From assembly GCF_012396125.1 (NCBI RefSeq), contig NZ_JAAXOX010000001.1:774139-838138 (forward strand): a stretch of DNA of 64,000 nucleotides, read 5' to 3'. Positions within the stretch are counted from its first letter, which is position 1, and each line of letters begins with the position of its first letter. Source of the stretch: Cellulomonas denverensis. Lineage in GTDB: Bacteria > Actinomycetota > Actinomycetes > Actinomycetales > Cellulomonadaceae. Below the pieces are notes generated by a model, which was not told the origin of the DNA, made no database searches, and saw only the letters and a list, made by a program, of their open reading frames with translations. The position numbers and the translations under genes were made by a program. Below, in pieces: positions 1-7,562 of the stretch.

Positions 1-272
1 GAGAACAGTCCGCCGAACACCGTCCACCAGCCGGAGCGCCGGATGTCCAGCGCCGGCCGGAAGGACGTGACCAGCAGGCCGATCGACGGGATGGTCCACA
101 ACACCGCGATCACGATCGCGATCAGGGAGGCCCAGGGCGAGGTCAGCCGGCCCTTGGTGGCGATGGCCCGCTTCTCCAGCCGGGACAGCCGCCGGGGGCG
201 CTCCGGGTTGCCGGTGTCCGGCGCGAGCTCCTCCGGCACCGCACCCGTGGGAGGCAAGGGGGTGGTTGTCAT
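1..272 (-). CDS. Carbohydrate ABC transporter permease, MalG-like, N-terminal part (runs off window)
   Basis: Second inner-membrane permease of a CUT1-type sugar importer. Only the first 90 residues are in the window: a Pro-rich cytoplasmic N-terminus (about residues 1-45), then a transmembrane segment (about 48-68) followed by TSFRPALDIRRSGWW, which is typical of MalG-like proteins after their first helix. The ATG overlaps the stop of the upstream permease as ATGA (269-272), so the two are probably translationally coupled. The EAA loop that would confirm the family lies outside. The substrate is not visible. Confidence 0.85.
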   Translation of the reverse strand, partial: MTTTPLPPTGAVPEELAPDTGNPERPRRLSRLEKRAIATKGRLTSPWASLIAIVIAVLWTIPSIGLLVTSFRPALDIRRSGWWTVFGGLF

Positions 273-1258
273 CGGATCTCCTCCGACCGGCGCAGCTGGC
301 GCACGTTGTAGACGACGATCGGGATCACCAGGATGAACAGGATCACCGCGAGCGCGGCGCTCAGCCCCTGGTTGTTCTGCCGGAACGCCTGCGTGTAGAA
401 CTCGTTCGCGATCACCTGGGTGCCGAACTGCCCACCGGTCATGGTCCGGACGATGTCGAAGACCTTCAGCGTGCCGATCGCGATCGTGGTGAGCACCACG
501 ACCAGCGCCGGCCGGATCGACGGCACCGTGATGTAGCGGAACATCTTGGTCCCGCCCAGACCGTCCAGCCGGGCCGCCTCCACGATGTCGTCCGGGATCG
601 CCTTGATCGCCGCGGACAGCACCGTCATCGCGAAACCGGTCTGGATCCAGACCATCACCACGATCAGGAACACGGTGTTCCACGGCGAGTTGATCAGGAA
701 CTGCTGCGGTTCGAGCCCGATCCAGACCAGCACCTGATTCAGCAGGCCGGTCTGGCTGACCCCCGGCTGGTTCGGCCGGAACTCATAGACGAACTTCCAG
801 ATGATCGAGGCGCCGACCATGGAGATCGCCATCGGGATGAACACCAGCGCCTTGGCCAGCTTCTCGAACCGGGTGCGGTCGACCAGCACCGCGTACAGCA
901 GGCCGATCAGGGTGGAGGCCACCGGCACCAGGATCACCCAGACCGCGGTGGTGACCAGCACCCCCTGGAACTGGCCGGTGGTCAGCGCCTGGGTGTAGTT
1001 GTCCACCCCGACGAACTCCTGCCCGCGCCGGTCGAAGAACGAATTCCAGACCGTGATCAGCGCCGGGCGCACCAGGCCCCAGGCGAGCAGGAGCAGCGCG
1101 GGCCCGGCGAAGGCGGTCGCCACCGCCCAGCGCGGGACCCGCTTGGGGCGATCGACCAGCAGCAGGATCGCGCCCATCACGATCACGAACAGCGCGATCG
1201 CCAGGAACATCAGCAGGAACTTGCCACCTGTGGTGTTCGCATTCGTCAACCAGTCCAT
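269..1258 (-). CDS. Carbohydrate ABC transporter permease, MalF-like
   Basis: First permease subunit of the sugar importer, 329 residues, integral to the cytoplasmic membrane. About seven hydrophobic segments are visible. The EAA loop that contacts the ATPase reads EAARLDGLGGTKMF at about residues 227-240, followed by the usual TVP motif. The N-terminus is longer than in many MalF proteins, with an extra membrane segment at about 13-34. It sits downstream of the binding-protein gene, separated by about 100 bp that carry a strong hairpin, and overlaps the next permease by four bases. No ATPase gene is nearby, so a shared MsmX-type ATPase is likely (inference). Confidence 0.9.
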   Translation of the reverse strand: MDWLTNANTTGGKFLLMFLAIALFVIVMGAILLLVDRPKRVPRWAVATAFAGPALLLLAWGLVRPALITVWNSFFDRRGQEFVGVDNYTQALTTGQFQGVLVTTAVWVILVPVASTLIGLLYAVLVDRTRFEKLAKALVFIPMAISMVGASIIWKFVYEFRPNQPGVSQTGLLNQVLVWIGLEPQQFLINSPWNTVFLIVVMVWIQTGFAMTVLSAAIKAIPDDIVEAARLDGLGGTKMFRYITVPSIRPALVVVLTTIAIGTLKVFDIVRTMTGGQFGTQVIANEFYTQAFRQNNQGLSAALAVILFILVIPIVVYNVRQLRRSEEIR

Positions 1259-1280
1259 CTGTCTCTCCGAGCTGGGTGGA

Positions 1281-1322
1281 CCGGCCCGGCCGGGCAGGGG
1301 ATTCCTGCCCGGCCGGGTCCGG
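1281..1322 (-). terminator. Strong GC hairpin between binding-protein and permease genes
   Basis: Arms 1281-1298 and 1304-1322 pair over 14 uninterrupted bp plus 4 more after a one-base bulge, around a 5-base loop. There is no T tract. In importer operons such a hairpin after the binding-protein gene usually stabilises the upstream message or partly terminates, giving more binding protein than permease. That role here is inferred from its position. Confidence 0.7.
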
Positions 1323-1356
1323 TGTACCGATCAGGGCCGGCGTGAGCGGTGTGCGC

Positions 1357-2739
1357 TCAGGACGACGGCCAGCTCGACTCCACCTGCTCGGTGACCTCCT
1401 CGGTGGAGGACCCGGTGAGCCAGTTGACGATCGCGGTCCAGAACGTCCCGGCGCCGACCTCACCCGGCATCAGGTCCGATCCGTCGAACCGGATCACGGC
1501 GTTCTCGTCCGAGAGGATCTCCGCGGAGAGCCGGTCGAACTCGGTGGCCAGGTTCTCCGGGTCGAGACCGTTGTTGGCGCTGACCCAGCCGCCGGCCGGG
1601 GTGGTCTGGGCCTTGACGTTCGCCCAGTCCGCGCTGGCCAGGTAGGTCTGGAACGCCTGCACCTCGGGACGGTCGTCGAAGGCGGCCACGAACTCGCCAC
1701 CCACCAGCACCGGCTTGGTGTCGGTGTCCATGTTCGGCAGGTAGAACGCGTAGACGTCACCGTCCGGGGCGACCTCGGTGCCCTCCGGCCACTGGGTGGC
1801 GTAGAAGTTCGCCGCCCGGTGCATCCAGCAGGTGCCGTCCAGGATCGGGTACCCGGCGTCGGTCCACGGGGTGGTGGCGATCGAGTCGACCCCGCCCAGA
1901 CCGGCGTTCACGTACTCGTCGTTCTTCAGGATGTCGCCGGCCGCGTCCCAGGCCTCGAGGATCTGCGGGTCGTTGAACGGGATCTCGTGGTTGACCCACT
2001 GGTCGTAGACGTCCGGGCCGGCGGTGCGCAGCACCATGTCCTCGATCCAGTCGGTGCCCGGCCAGCCGGTGGCGTCACCGGACTCCACACCCGCGCACCA
2101 CGGCATCGCGCCGTCCTCGACGATCTGGTCGGAGAGCGCGATCAGGTCGTCCCAGGTCTCCGGGACCTCGTAGTCGGCGTCCTCGAACATGCTCGGCGAG
2201 TACCAGACGTAGGACTTGGCGTTCGACCCGAGCGGCGCGGCGTAGAACGTGCCGTCGACGGTGCCGTACTCCTTCCACGCCTCGTTGAAGAACTCGTCGA
2301 CATTCGCCTCGGTCGCCTCCGGCGCGGGCACGATCGCGTCCGGGAAGTCCCCGACGATCGTGCGCAGCAGGCCGGGCTGCGGCAGGTACGCGATGTCCGG
2401 CGCGTTGCCAGCCTGGATCCGCACCAGCAGCTGCGCCTCGAACTCGCGCGAGCCCTCGTAGTTCACGGTGACGCCGGTGCACTCCTCGAACGGGTCGTAG
2501 GAGTCCTCCTGCGTCTTCTGCTCGGGCTCGACGATCGAGGTGTACACCGACACCTCGGTGCCCTCGAGGTCGCCGAACTCCTCATAGGGCGCGCAATCGA
2601 TCTCCAGGCCGGTCGAACCGCCCGCCTCGGTGCTGCCGCCGTCCGAGTCGCCGCCCGAGGAACAGGCGGCGAGGGCGAGGGCGACTCCGAGGCCGCCAGC
2701 GATGACGGCACCCGCTCGGTGCCGACGGATGGTGGTCAT
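1357..2739 (-). CDS. Extracellular sugar-binding lipoprotein of ABC importer
   Basis: Family 1 solute-binding protein, 460 residues. The signal peptide ends in a lipobox (LAAC, acylated Cys about residue 26) followed by a Ser/Gly/Asp-rich linker, so it should be a membrane-anchored lipoprotein. The mature part has the acidic, Trp-rich character of alpha-glucoside or oligosaccharide binders. The ATG at 2739 is preferred over the in-frame GTG at 2754 because GGAGG lies eight bases before it. It is the first gene of the importer operon and is preceded by a LacI-type operator. Substrate specificity cannot be read from the sequence. Confidence 0.92.
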   Translation of the reverse strand: MTTIRRHRAGAVIAGGLGVALALAACSSGGDSDGGSTEAGGSTGLEIDCAPYEEFGDLEGTEVSVYTSIVEPEQKTQEDSYDPFEECTGVTVNYEGSREFEAQLLVRIQAGNAPDIAYLPQPGLLRTIVGDFPDAIVPAPEATEANVDEFFNEAWKEYGTVDGTFYAAPLGSNAKSYVWYSPSMFEDADYEVPETWDDLIALSDQIVEDGAMPWCAGVESGDATGWPGTDWIEDMVLRTAGPDVYDQWVNHEIPFNDPQILEAWDAAGDILKNDEYVNAGLGGVDSIATTPWTDAGYPILDGTCWMHRAANFYATQWPEGTEVAPDGDVYAFYLPNMDTDTKPVLVGGEFVAAFDDRPEVQAFQTYLASADWANVKAQTTPAGGWVSANNGLDPENLATEFDRLSAEILSDENAVIRFDGSDLMPGEVGAGTFWTAIVNWLTGSSTEEVTEQVESSWPSS

Positions 2740-2802
2740 CTGCCATGCCTCCACATCGTCGTGGTGACACCGGTGCCTCGTTGCCCCGGCGCGTCCGACT
2801 CA

Positions 2803-2816
2803 TGCAAGCGTTTACA
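2803..2816 (-). promoter_or_regulatory. LacI/GalR-family operator upstream of the importer operon
   Basis: TGTAAACGCTTGCA on the minus strand is a near-palindrome with the central CG of LacI/GalR sites, and lies 64 bp before the binding-protein ATG. The adjacent gene encodes a LacI-family repressor, so autoregulated control of this importer is the simplest reading. Confidence 0.85.
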
Positions 2817-2849
2817 TCTGCCCAGCGCAAGCCAGTTCGCCCATCAGCG

Positions 2850-2868
2850 GGGTCACAATTGGGTCACA
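2850..2868 (-). promoter_or_regulatory. Paired TGTGACCC direct repeats upstream of the importer promoter
   Basis: GGGTCACA occurs at 2850-2857 and 2861-2868, one helical turn apart, upstream of the LacI-type operator and just after the repressor gene's stop. The minus-strand form TGTGACCC resembles half of a CRP-type site, so it could bind an activator. This is inference from motif and position only. Confidence 0.4.
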
Positions 2869-2877
2869 GGGGTTGAA

Positions 2878-3891
2878 TCACCCGATACCGCCCGGCGGCG
2901 CGGTGGAGGTCCGCTCGATCAGCGTGGTCGGGAAGACCACATCGCGGGGCACCGGAGCCCCGGTCAGGAGTTCCAGCAGCATGGTCGCGGCGGTCGCCCC
3001 CTGGTCCCAGGCGTCCTGTGCCAGGGTGGTCAACCCGAGCACCTCGGCCATCTGGTGCCCGTCCACCCCGATCACCGACACGTCCTCCGGCACCCGCAGC
3101 CCACGGTCCCGGATCGCCAGGATCGCGCCCATCGCCATCTCGTCCGAGGCGGCGAACACCGCGGTGACATCCGGCCGGGCGTCCAGCAACCGGTGCATCG
3201 ACGCCCGCCCGCCGGCCACGTCGAAGTGCCCGTGCACCTCCAGCCCGGCCGACACCGCCAGCCCGCGCGCGGCCATCTCGGTGCGCCAGCCGTGCGCCCG
3301 CCGCACCGCCGGCGACCAGGCCAGCACGTCGTCGGGCTCCCCGGACAGGTGCGCGATCACCCGGTGACCCAGGCCGGCCAGATGGGCCACCGCCCGCCGC
3401 GCGGTGTCCACGTCGTCCAGCCCGACCGTGACATGGTCCGGGGCGCCCGGCCCGACGAAGACCAGCGGGTAGCCCAGCTCGTCCAGCGTGGCGATCTCCG
3501 GCGGCTCCAACGGCAGCCCGACCACCAGCACCCCGTCCACCCGGCGGCGCAGCACCCCCGGGTCCAGGTCCAGCCGCCGCGCGCCCCGCTCCACCTCGAA
3601 GGTGTACAGCAGCGCGTCGAAGCCCTCCGCGCGCAGCGCCCGCTCCGCACCCTCGATCACATTGGCGAAGAACCAGTGCGACACCCACGGGGAGATCAGC
3701 CCGATCGTCCGGGTCCGGCCGGTGGCCAGCGACGCCGCCGACGGCGAGGGCACGTAGCCCAGGTCGTCCGCCGCGCGCAGCACCCGCTGCCGGGTGGACT
3801 CGGTGACATTCGGCAGTCCGCGCAGCGCACGGGACACGGTCGCGGTGGAGACCCCAGCCGCCCGGGCCACGTCGACGATGCCGTGCGCCAT
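2878..3891 (-). CDS. LacI-family transcriptional repressor
   Basis: A 337-residue regulator with the full LacI layout. An N-terminal helix-turn-helix (IVDVARAAGVSTATVSRAL, about residues 5-23) and hinge precede a periplasmic-binding-protein-like sugar domain. FAASDEMAMGAILAIRDRG and VIGVDG are conserved in the C-terminal half. It is immediately upstream of, and in the same direction as, the ABC importer. A consensus LacI operator lies in the 138-bp gap between them, so it very likely represses the importer until its sugar is bound. The C-terminus (STAPPGGIG) is normal for the family. Confidence 0.93.
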   Translation of the reverse strand: MAHGIVDVARAAGVSTATVSRALRGLPNVTESTRQRVLRAADDLGYVPSPSAASLATGRTRTIGLISPWVSHWFFANVIEGAERALRAEGFDALLYTFEVERGARRLDLDPGVLRRRVDGVLVVGLPLEPPEIATLDELGYPLVFVGPGAPDHVTVGLDDVDTARRAVAHLAGLGHRVIAHLSGEPDDVLAWSPAVRRAHGWRTEMAARGLAVSAGLEVHGHFDVAGGRASMHRLLDARPDVTAVFAASDEMAMGAILAIRDRGLRVPEDVSVIGVDGHQMAEVLGLTTLAQDAWDQGATAATMLLELLTGAPVPRDVVFPTTLIERTSTAPPGGIG

Positions 3892-3939
3892 GGCGGCGAT
3901 TCTGCCTCTCCGGGCGGCACGGGGTCCACCGGCGGACCG

Positions 3940-4758
3940 CTAGACCGGCAACCGGGCCAGGCGGCGCTCGGACTCCGAGCCCGGGTCCACGGTGTACGTG
4001 GTGATCGACAGCCCGGGCTCGCCGGGCAGTTCCAGCACGTCGTAGGTCAGGTCGATCTCCCCTACCACCGGGTGCCGGTAGAGCTTGCGACCGGTGCGGT
4101 GCTCGTGCACGTCGTGGTCGGCCCAGTCCTGCCGGAACCGCGGACTGCGGGTGGACAGCTCACCGATCAGCGCGGTCAGGTCCTCGTTCAGCGGGTCCCG
4201 TCCGGCCCGGTACCGCAGCATCGCCGCGGTCAGCCGGCAGGCCAGCGGCCAGTCGGCGTAGAACTCCGGCGCCCGCGAGTCCAGGAAGATGAACCGGGCC
4301 AGATTCGGCCGCTCCGACTCCAGGTGCGGGGCGAACAGCGCCGCGCCCGCCGGGTTGGCACCCAGGATGTCCTGGCAGGCGTTGGTCACCAGCGCGGGCA
4401 CGCTCAGCGCGTCCAGCATCCGGCGCACCGACGGCCGCAGCCGCCCGGCCGTCCGGCCCTCGCGCGCCACCCGGGCCGGCGCCCGGCGGGCCAGGTCGAA
4501 CAGGTGGCGGCGCTCCACCTCGTCCAACCGCAGCGCACCCGCGATCGCGTGCAGCACCTCGTCCGAGGCCCCGGCGATGTTCCCGCGTTCCAGCCGGACG
4601 TAGTAGTCCAGGCTCACCCCGGCCAGCTCCGCGACCTCCTCCCGGCGCAGACCGGGCACCCGGCGGTCGTCGCCGTAGACCGTCAGCCCGGCCTGCTCCG
4701 GGGTCACCTGCGCCCGCCGGGAGATCAGGAACTCGCGGACGTCGTCCTTGTGGCTCAC
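3940..4758 (-). CDS. XRE-family regulator with MmyB-like ligand domain
   Basis: A 272-residue transcription factor. Residues about 1-85 hold an XRE helix-turn-helix (VPGLRREEVAELAGVSLDYY), and the rest is the MmyB-like PAS-type ligand domain common in actinobacteria. The GTG start at 4758 overlaps the stop of the dehydrogenase gene as GTGA, which fixes the start and suggests coupled translation; longer upstream reading in this frame is spurious. Regulators of this family often control the adjacent oxidoreductase gene. An inverted repeat at the dehydrogenase promoter is a plausible target. Confidence 0.88.
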   Translation of the reverse strand: MSHKDDVREFLISRRAQVTPEQAGLTVYGDDRRVPGLRREEVAELAGVSLDYYVRLERGNIAGASDEVLHAIAGALRLDEVERRHLFDLARRAPARVAREGRTAGRLRPSVRRMLDALSVPALVTNACQDILGANPAGAALFAPHLESERPNLARFIFLDSRAPEFYADWPLACRLTAAMLRYRAGRDPLNEDLTALIGELSTRSPRFRQDWADHDVHEHRTGRKLYRHPVVGEIDLTYDVLELPGEPGLSITTYTVDPGSESERRLARLPV

Positions 4759-5774
4759 AGGGACAGCATGACCTTGGTGGCCCGGCGCTCGTCCATCGCC
4801 CGGTAGCCCTCGGCGGCCTCGTCCAGCGGCAGCACCAGGTCGAAGACCTTCCCCGGATCGATCGCCCGGTCCCAGATCAGCCGCACCAGCTCCGGCAGGA
4901 ACCGCCGCACCGGCGCCGGACCGCCGTGCAGGTGGATGCCGGCACCGAACAGCACGTCGCCCGGGATCGCCACGTCGTGCGACACCCCCACGAAGCCGAC
5001 ATGACCACCGGGCCGGGTGGACGCGATCGCCTGCATCATCGCCTCCTGGGTACCGACCGCCTCGATCACCGAGTGCGCGCCCAGCCCGCCGGTCAGCTCC
5101 TTGATCCGCGCCGCGCCCGCCTCGCCGCGCTCGGTCACGATGTCGGTGGCGCCGAACTCCCGGGCCAGCGCCTGCCGGTCGGCGTGCCGGCTGAACGCGA
5201 TGATCCGCTCCGCGCCCAGCTCCCGGGCGGCCAGTACCCCGCACAGGCCGACCGCGCCGTCGCCGACCACCGCGACCGTCTTGCCCGGCCCGGCCTCCGC
5301 GGCGACCGCGGCGAACCAGCCGGTGCCCAGCACGTCCGAGGCGGCCAGGAACGACGGGATCAGGTCCGGCTCCGGCATCCCCGGCGTGGCGACCAGCGTG
5401 CCGTCCGCGAGCGGGATCCGCGCCTTCTCCGCCTGGGTCCCGATCAGCCCCATCAGCGTGCGGTGCACGCAGTACGCCTGGTACCCGTCCCGGCAGATCT
5501 CGCAGGTGTTGTCCGACGACCAGAACGACCCCACCACGAAGTCGCCGACCTTCAGGGTCCGCACCTCCGGCCCGATCTGCTCGACCACCCCGACGTACTC
5601 GTGCCCCATCGGCGCATGGTCCACCGGCTCGGCACCACGGTACGGCCACAGGTCCGACCCGCAGATGCAGGTCGCGGTCAGCCGGATGATCGCGTCGGTG
5701 GGCTCCTCGATCCGCGGGTCCGGCCGCTCCTCCACCCGGACGTCCCCGGGGGCGTACATCACCACTCCACGCAC
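4755..5774 (-). CDS. Zinc-dependent alcohol dehydrogenase family protein
   Basis: A 339-residue medium-chain dehydrogenase. Catalytic zinc ligands are visible as Cys38 in CICGSD and His58-Glu59 in MGHEY. The Rossmann motif GDGAVGLCGVLAARELGA follows mid-protein. The structural-zinc lobe reads DNTCEICRDGYQAYC, with three cysteines and Asp where the first cysteine usually sits, as in some YogA-type enzymes. The GTG start at 5774 has AGGAG at the right distance. The substrate is unknown. It is the first gene of a two-gene operon with the XRE regulator. Confidence 0.85.
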   Translation of the reverse strand: MRGVVMYAPGDVRVEERPDPRIEEPTDAIIRLTATCICGSDLWPYRGAEPVDHAPMGHEYVGVVEQIGPEVRTLKVGDFVVGSFWSSDNTCEICRDGYQAYCVHRTLMGLIGTQAEKARIPLADGTLVATPGMPEPDLIPSFLAASDVLGTGWFAAVAAEAGPGKTVAVVGDGAVGLCGVLAARELGAERIIAFSRHADRQALAREFGATDIVTERGEAGAARIKELTGGLGAHSVIEAVGTQEAMMQAIASTRPGGHVGFVGVSHDVAIPGDVLFGAGIHLHGGPAPVRRFLPELVRLIWDRAIDPGKVFDLVLPLDEAAEGYRAMDERRATKVMLSL

Positions 5775-5809
5775 AGCACTGCTCCTCGCTCGGTCGGTTC
5801 GTCCTCTCG

Positions 5810-5857
5810 ACACTAGGAGCCCGGCCCGGTCCGTGGGAGGTCGTGTCAGACCCTCCC
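5810..5857 (-). promoter_or_regulatory. Promoter and inverted-repeat operator candidate of the dehydrogenase-XRE operon
   Basis: On the minus strand a TAGTGT -10-like box (5815-5810) lies about 35 bp before the GTG. About 18 bp further upstream an inverted repeat (GGGAGG... at 5835-5840 and CCTCCC at 5852-5857, extended inward by GGTC/GACC with one extra base) covers the expected -35 region, the usual place for a repressor site. Assignment to the coupled XRE protein is inference. Confidence 0.45.
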
Positions 5858-5928
5858 GGCGGCGACCACTTCTCTGCCGGATCCGGTAGGGCTGTGGCAT
5901 GGACCTGTCGGTGCGGGATGGGGCCGCA

Positions 5929-6438
5929 TCAGTGCCCCTCGGCATCGAGTGCCGCCTCGATGTCGGCGATCTTCTGGACCAGGCGCAGGCTGCCCGGGAC
6001 CCGCCGGAACCCCAGCCCTTCGTAGAACCGCGCAACCGGTTCGGCGAGTGCGTCCACGACGACCACCCGCGCGGCGACCGTCCGCGTCGCCGCCACCACG
6101 CGTCCCAGTGCGTCGGCGACCAGCACCGCTCCCCACCCCTGCCCGCGCAGATGCTCGGCTAGCGCGAGGCGAGCCAGCAGGACGGCCGGGATCTCAGCCG
6201 GGCCGCCGCGCCCGATCCGGGACGGGACCTGCTCCCGGGCGATCTTGTGCGCGGTCAGCGCGTAGTAGCCGACCACCCTTCCGCCGGAGTCCACCCAGAC
6301 CCACGTCCGGGCGGTCCCTCGGTGGGAACTCACGGCGGCGTGCTCCCGCAGCCAGGCATCCAGTACAGACTCGCCACAACTGAAGCCATCGGCGTCGTGC
6401 TGCGCCGGGTCGAAGGGCTGGGACCGGAACTCAGTCAC
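5929..6438 (-). CDS. GNAT acetyltransferase toxin (TacT-like)
   Basis: A 169-residue GNAT protein paired with a DUF1778 antitoxin. Known TacT toxins acetylate the amino group of charged aminoacyl-tRNA and stop translation. The acetyl-CoA loop reads RGQGWG (98-103), and the catalytic Tyr is expected at Tyr139 in ARFYEGLGF, a hallmark of TacT/AtaT-type enzymes. The N-terminal FDPAQHDADGFSCG and LDAWLREHA are also typical. The gene overlaps the antitoxin by eight bases, antitoxin first. All key residues look intact, so it should be active if de-repressed. Confidence 0.88.
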   Translation of the reverse strand: MTEFRSQPFDPAQHDADGFSCGESVLDAWLREHAAVSSHRGTARTWVWVDSGGRVVGYYALTAHKIAREQVPSRIGRGGPAEIPAVLLARLALAEHLRGQGWGAVLVADALGRVVAATRTVAARVVVVDALAEPVARFYEGLGFRRVPGSLRLVQKIADIEAALDAEGH

Positions 6439-6706
6439 GGACGACGGTCTCGCGCAGACGCGCGGCCGCGCCGGCGAGGCCGGGGTTCACCTGCGAGGGC
6501 TGGTCGAACGCGGCGATCAGGTCGTCGAAGAACTCCGCCGGCACGGTCGTGGCCGACTCGTGGGCGCGCAGCACCCGCTCCGCCCGCTCCTCGGCCGCAG
6601 TGCGCGCGAACGCAGTGACCGGTTCGCCCGTCAACCGGGCTGCGCGTTCGATCAACGCCCGGTCCTCCGGGGTCACCCGGAACTCCAGGCGAGCGGTTGC
6701 AGCCAT
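6431..6706 (-). CDS. DUF1778 antitoxin (TacA-like)
   Basis: A 91-residue partner of the GNAT toxin. The N-terminal half (LEFRVTPEDRALIERAA) is a ribbon-helix-helix DNA-binding unit. The C-terminal half (PAEFFDDLIAAFDQP) is the flexible toxin-wrapping segment typical of TacA proteins. It is the first gene of the pair and has a strong Shine-Dalgarno (GGAGGTGA). As in other TacAT systems it should repress its own promoter, where short inverted and direct repeats are visible. Confidence 0.88.
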   Translation of the reverse strand: MAATARLEFRVTPEDRALIERAARLTGEPVTAFARTAAEERAERVLRAHESATTVPAEFFDDLIAAFDQPSQVNPGLAGAAARLRETVVRD

Positions 6707-6715
6707 GCCCTCACC

Positions 6716-6740
6716 TCCGTCTGTACGGACAAATGTACGG
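6716..6740 (-). promoter_or_regulatory. Repeats at the toxin-antitoxin promoter (autoregulatory operator candidate)
   Basis: An inverted repeat TCCGT-CTGT-ACGGA (6716-6729) is followed by a second TGTACGG at 6734-6740, twelve bases after the first copy at 6722. It lies directly upstream of the antitoxin ATG and squeezed against the end of the HAD gene, so promoter and operator must share these bases. Confidence 0.55.
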
Positions 6741-6743
6741 CCG

Positions 6744-7562
6744 TTAGCCCTCGGCCAGCACCGACCTCAGCACGTCGACCAGCCCGTCGTCCTCGATCGT
6801 CCCGGTGACCTCGTCCGCCGCGGCGCGCACGTCGTCCTCGGCGTGGCCCATCGCCACCCCGCGGGCCGCCCAGGCCAGCATCTCCCGGTCGTTCGACCCG
6901 TCACCGACCGCGACGGTGGCGAAGGGCTCGACGCCGAGGTCCTGGCGCAGGTCCTCCAGCGCGGAGGCCTTGTTCACCCCGCCCGGGGTCAGGTCGAGCC
7001 AGGCGGACCAGCCGACGGCGTAGGACACCCGGTGCAGGCCGACCCGGTGCACCAGCTCGCGGAACTCGTCCGGGGTGCTGCCGGGGTCGCGGACCACCAC
7101 GCGGGTGGCGGGGCGGGACACCAGCTCGTCGAAGCTGCACACCCGCTGGTCGCCGGTGAGCTCGCCGTCCGGGAACGGCCGGGTGACCTGGAAGCCGCGG
7201 CCGACGTCCTCCACCGCGAACAGGGCGTCGGGCAGTTCCATCTGCAGCACCCGCAGTGCGGGCTCGGGGTCGAAGGTGATCTCCCGGACCACCTCGTAGC
7301 CGCCGGGCAGTGCGGGGTCGAGCCGGGAGGTGACGGCACCGTTGGAGGAGACCGCCCAGCCGGAGGTGATGCCCAGGTCGAGCGCCACCGGCACCGTGGC
7401 CCGCACGCCGCGGCCGGTGGCCAGCACCACGTGCGCACCGCCGGCCTGCAGGGCGTCCACCGCCTCGCGCACCGCGTCGGAGATCACCCCGTCGTAGGTC
7501 ATCAGGGTGCCGTCGACGTCCAGGGCGATCAGGGTCCCGGCCACGGTGCGCGGGTGGGTCAT
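6744..7562 (-). CDS. HAD-family phosphatase, Cof-like (class IIB)
   Basis: A 272-residue haloacid-dehalogenase hydrolase. Motif I is ALDVDGTL with nucleophile Asp15 and acid/base Asp17. Motif II/III appears as LATGRG, and motif IV as [13 protein letters not shown] near the C-terminus. The size and large mid-protein cap match Cof/YidA-type sugar-phosphate phosphatases, but the substrate is not predictable. Its ATG overlaps the serS stop by four bases (7559-7562), so it is translated from the serS message. The toxin-antitoxin pair follows in the same direction. Confidence 0.9.
   Translation of the reverse strand: MTHPRTVAGTLIALDVDGTLMTYDGVISDAVREAVDALQAGGAHVVLATGRGVRATVPVALDLGITSGWAVSSNGAVTSRLDPALPGGYEVVREITFDPEPALRVLQMELPDALFAVEDVGRGFQVTRPFPDGELTGDQRVCSFDELVSRPATRVVVRDPGSTPDEFRELVHRVGLHRVSYAVGWSAWLDLTPGGVNKASALEDLRQDLGVEPFATVAVGDGSNDREMLAWAARGVAMGHAEDDVRAAADEVTGTIEDDGLVDVLRSVLAEG

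Noticed and set aside
1276..4806. Very long plus-strand open frame opposite the sugar importer and its regulators
   Set aside because: It is antisense to several well-supported genes, rich in Arg, His, Gln and Pro as expected from reversed GC-rich codons, and has no domain signature.
3940..5649. 569-codon reading of the XRE regulator that extends upstream into the dehydrogenase gene
   Set aside because: The extension is antiparallel-free but out of frame with the dehydrogenase, Arg/Gly-rich and without domains; the GTGA overlap at 4755-4758 marks the true start.
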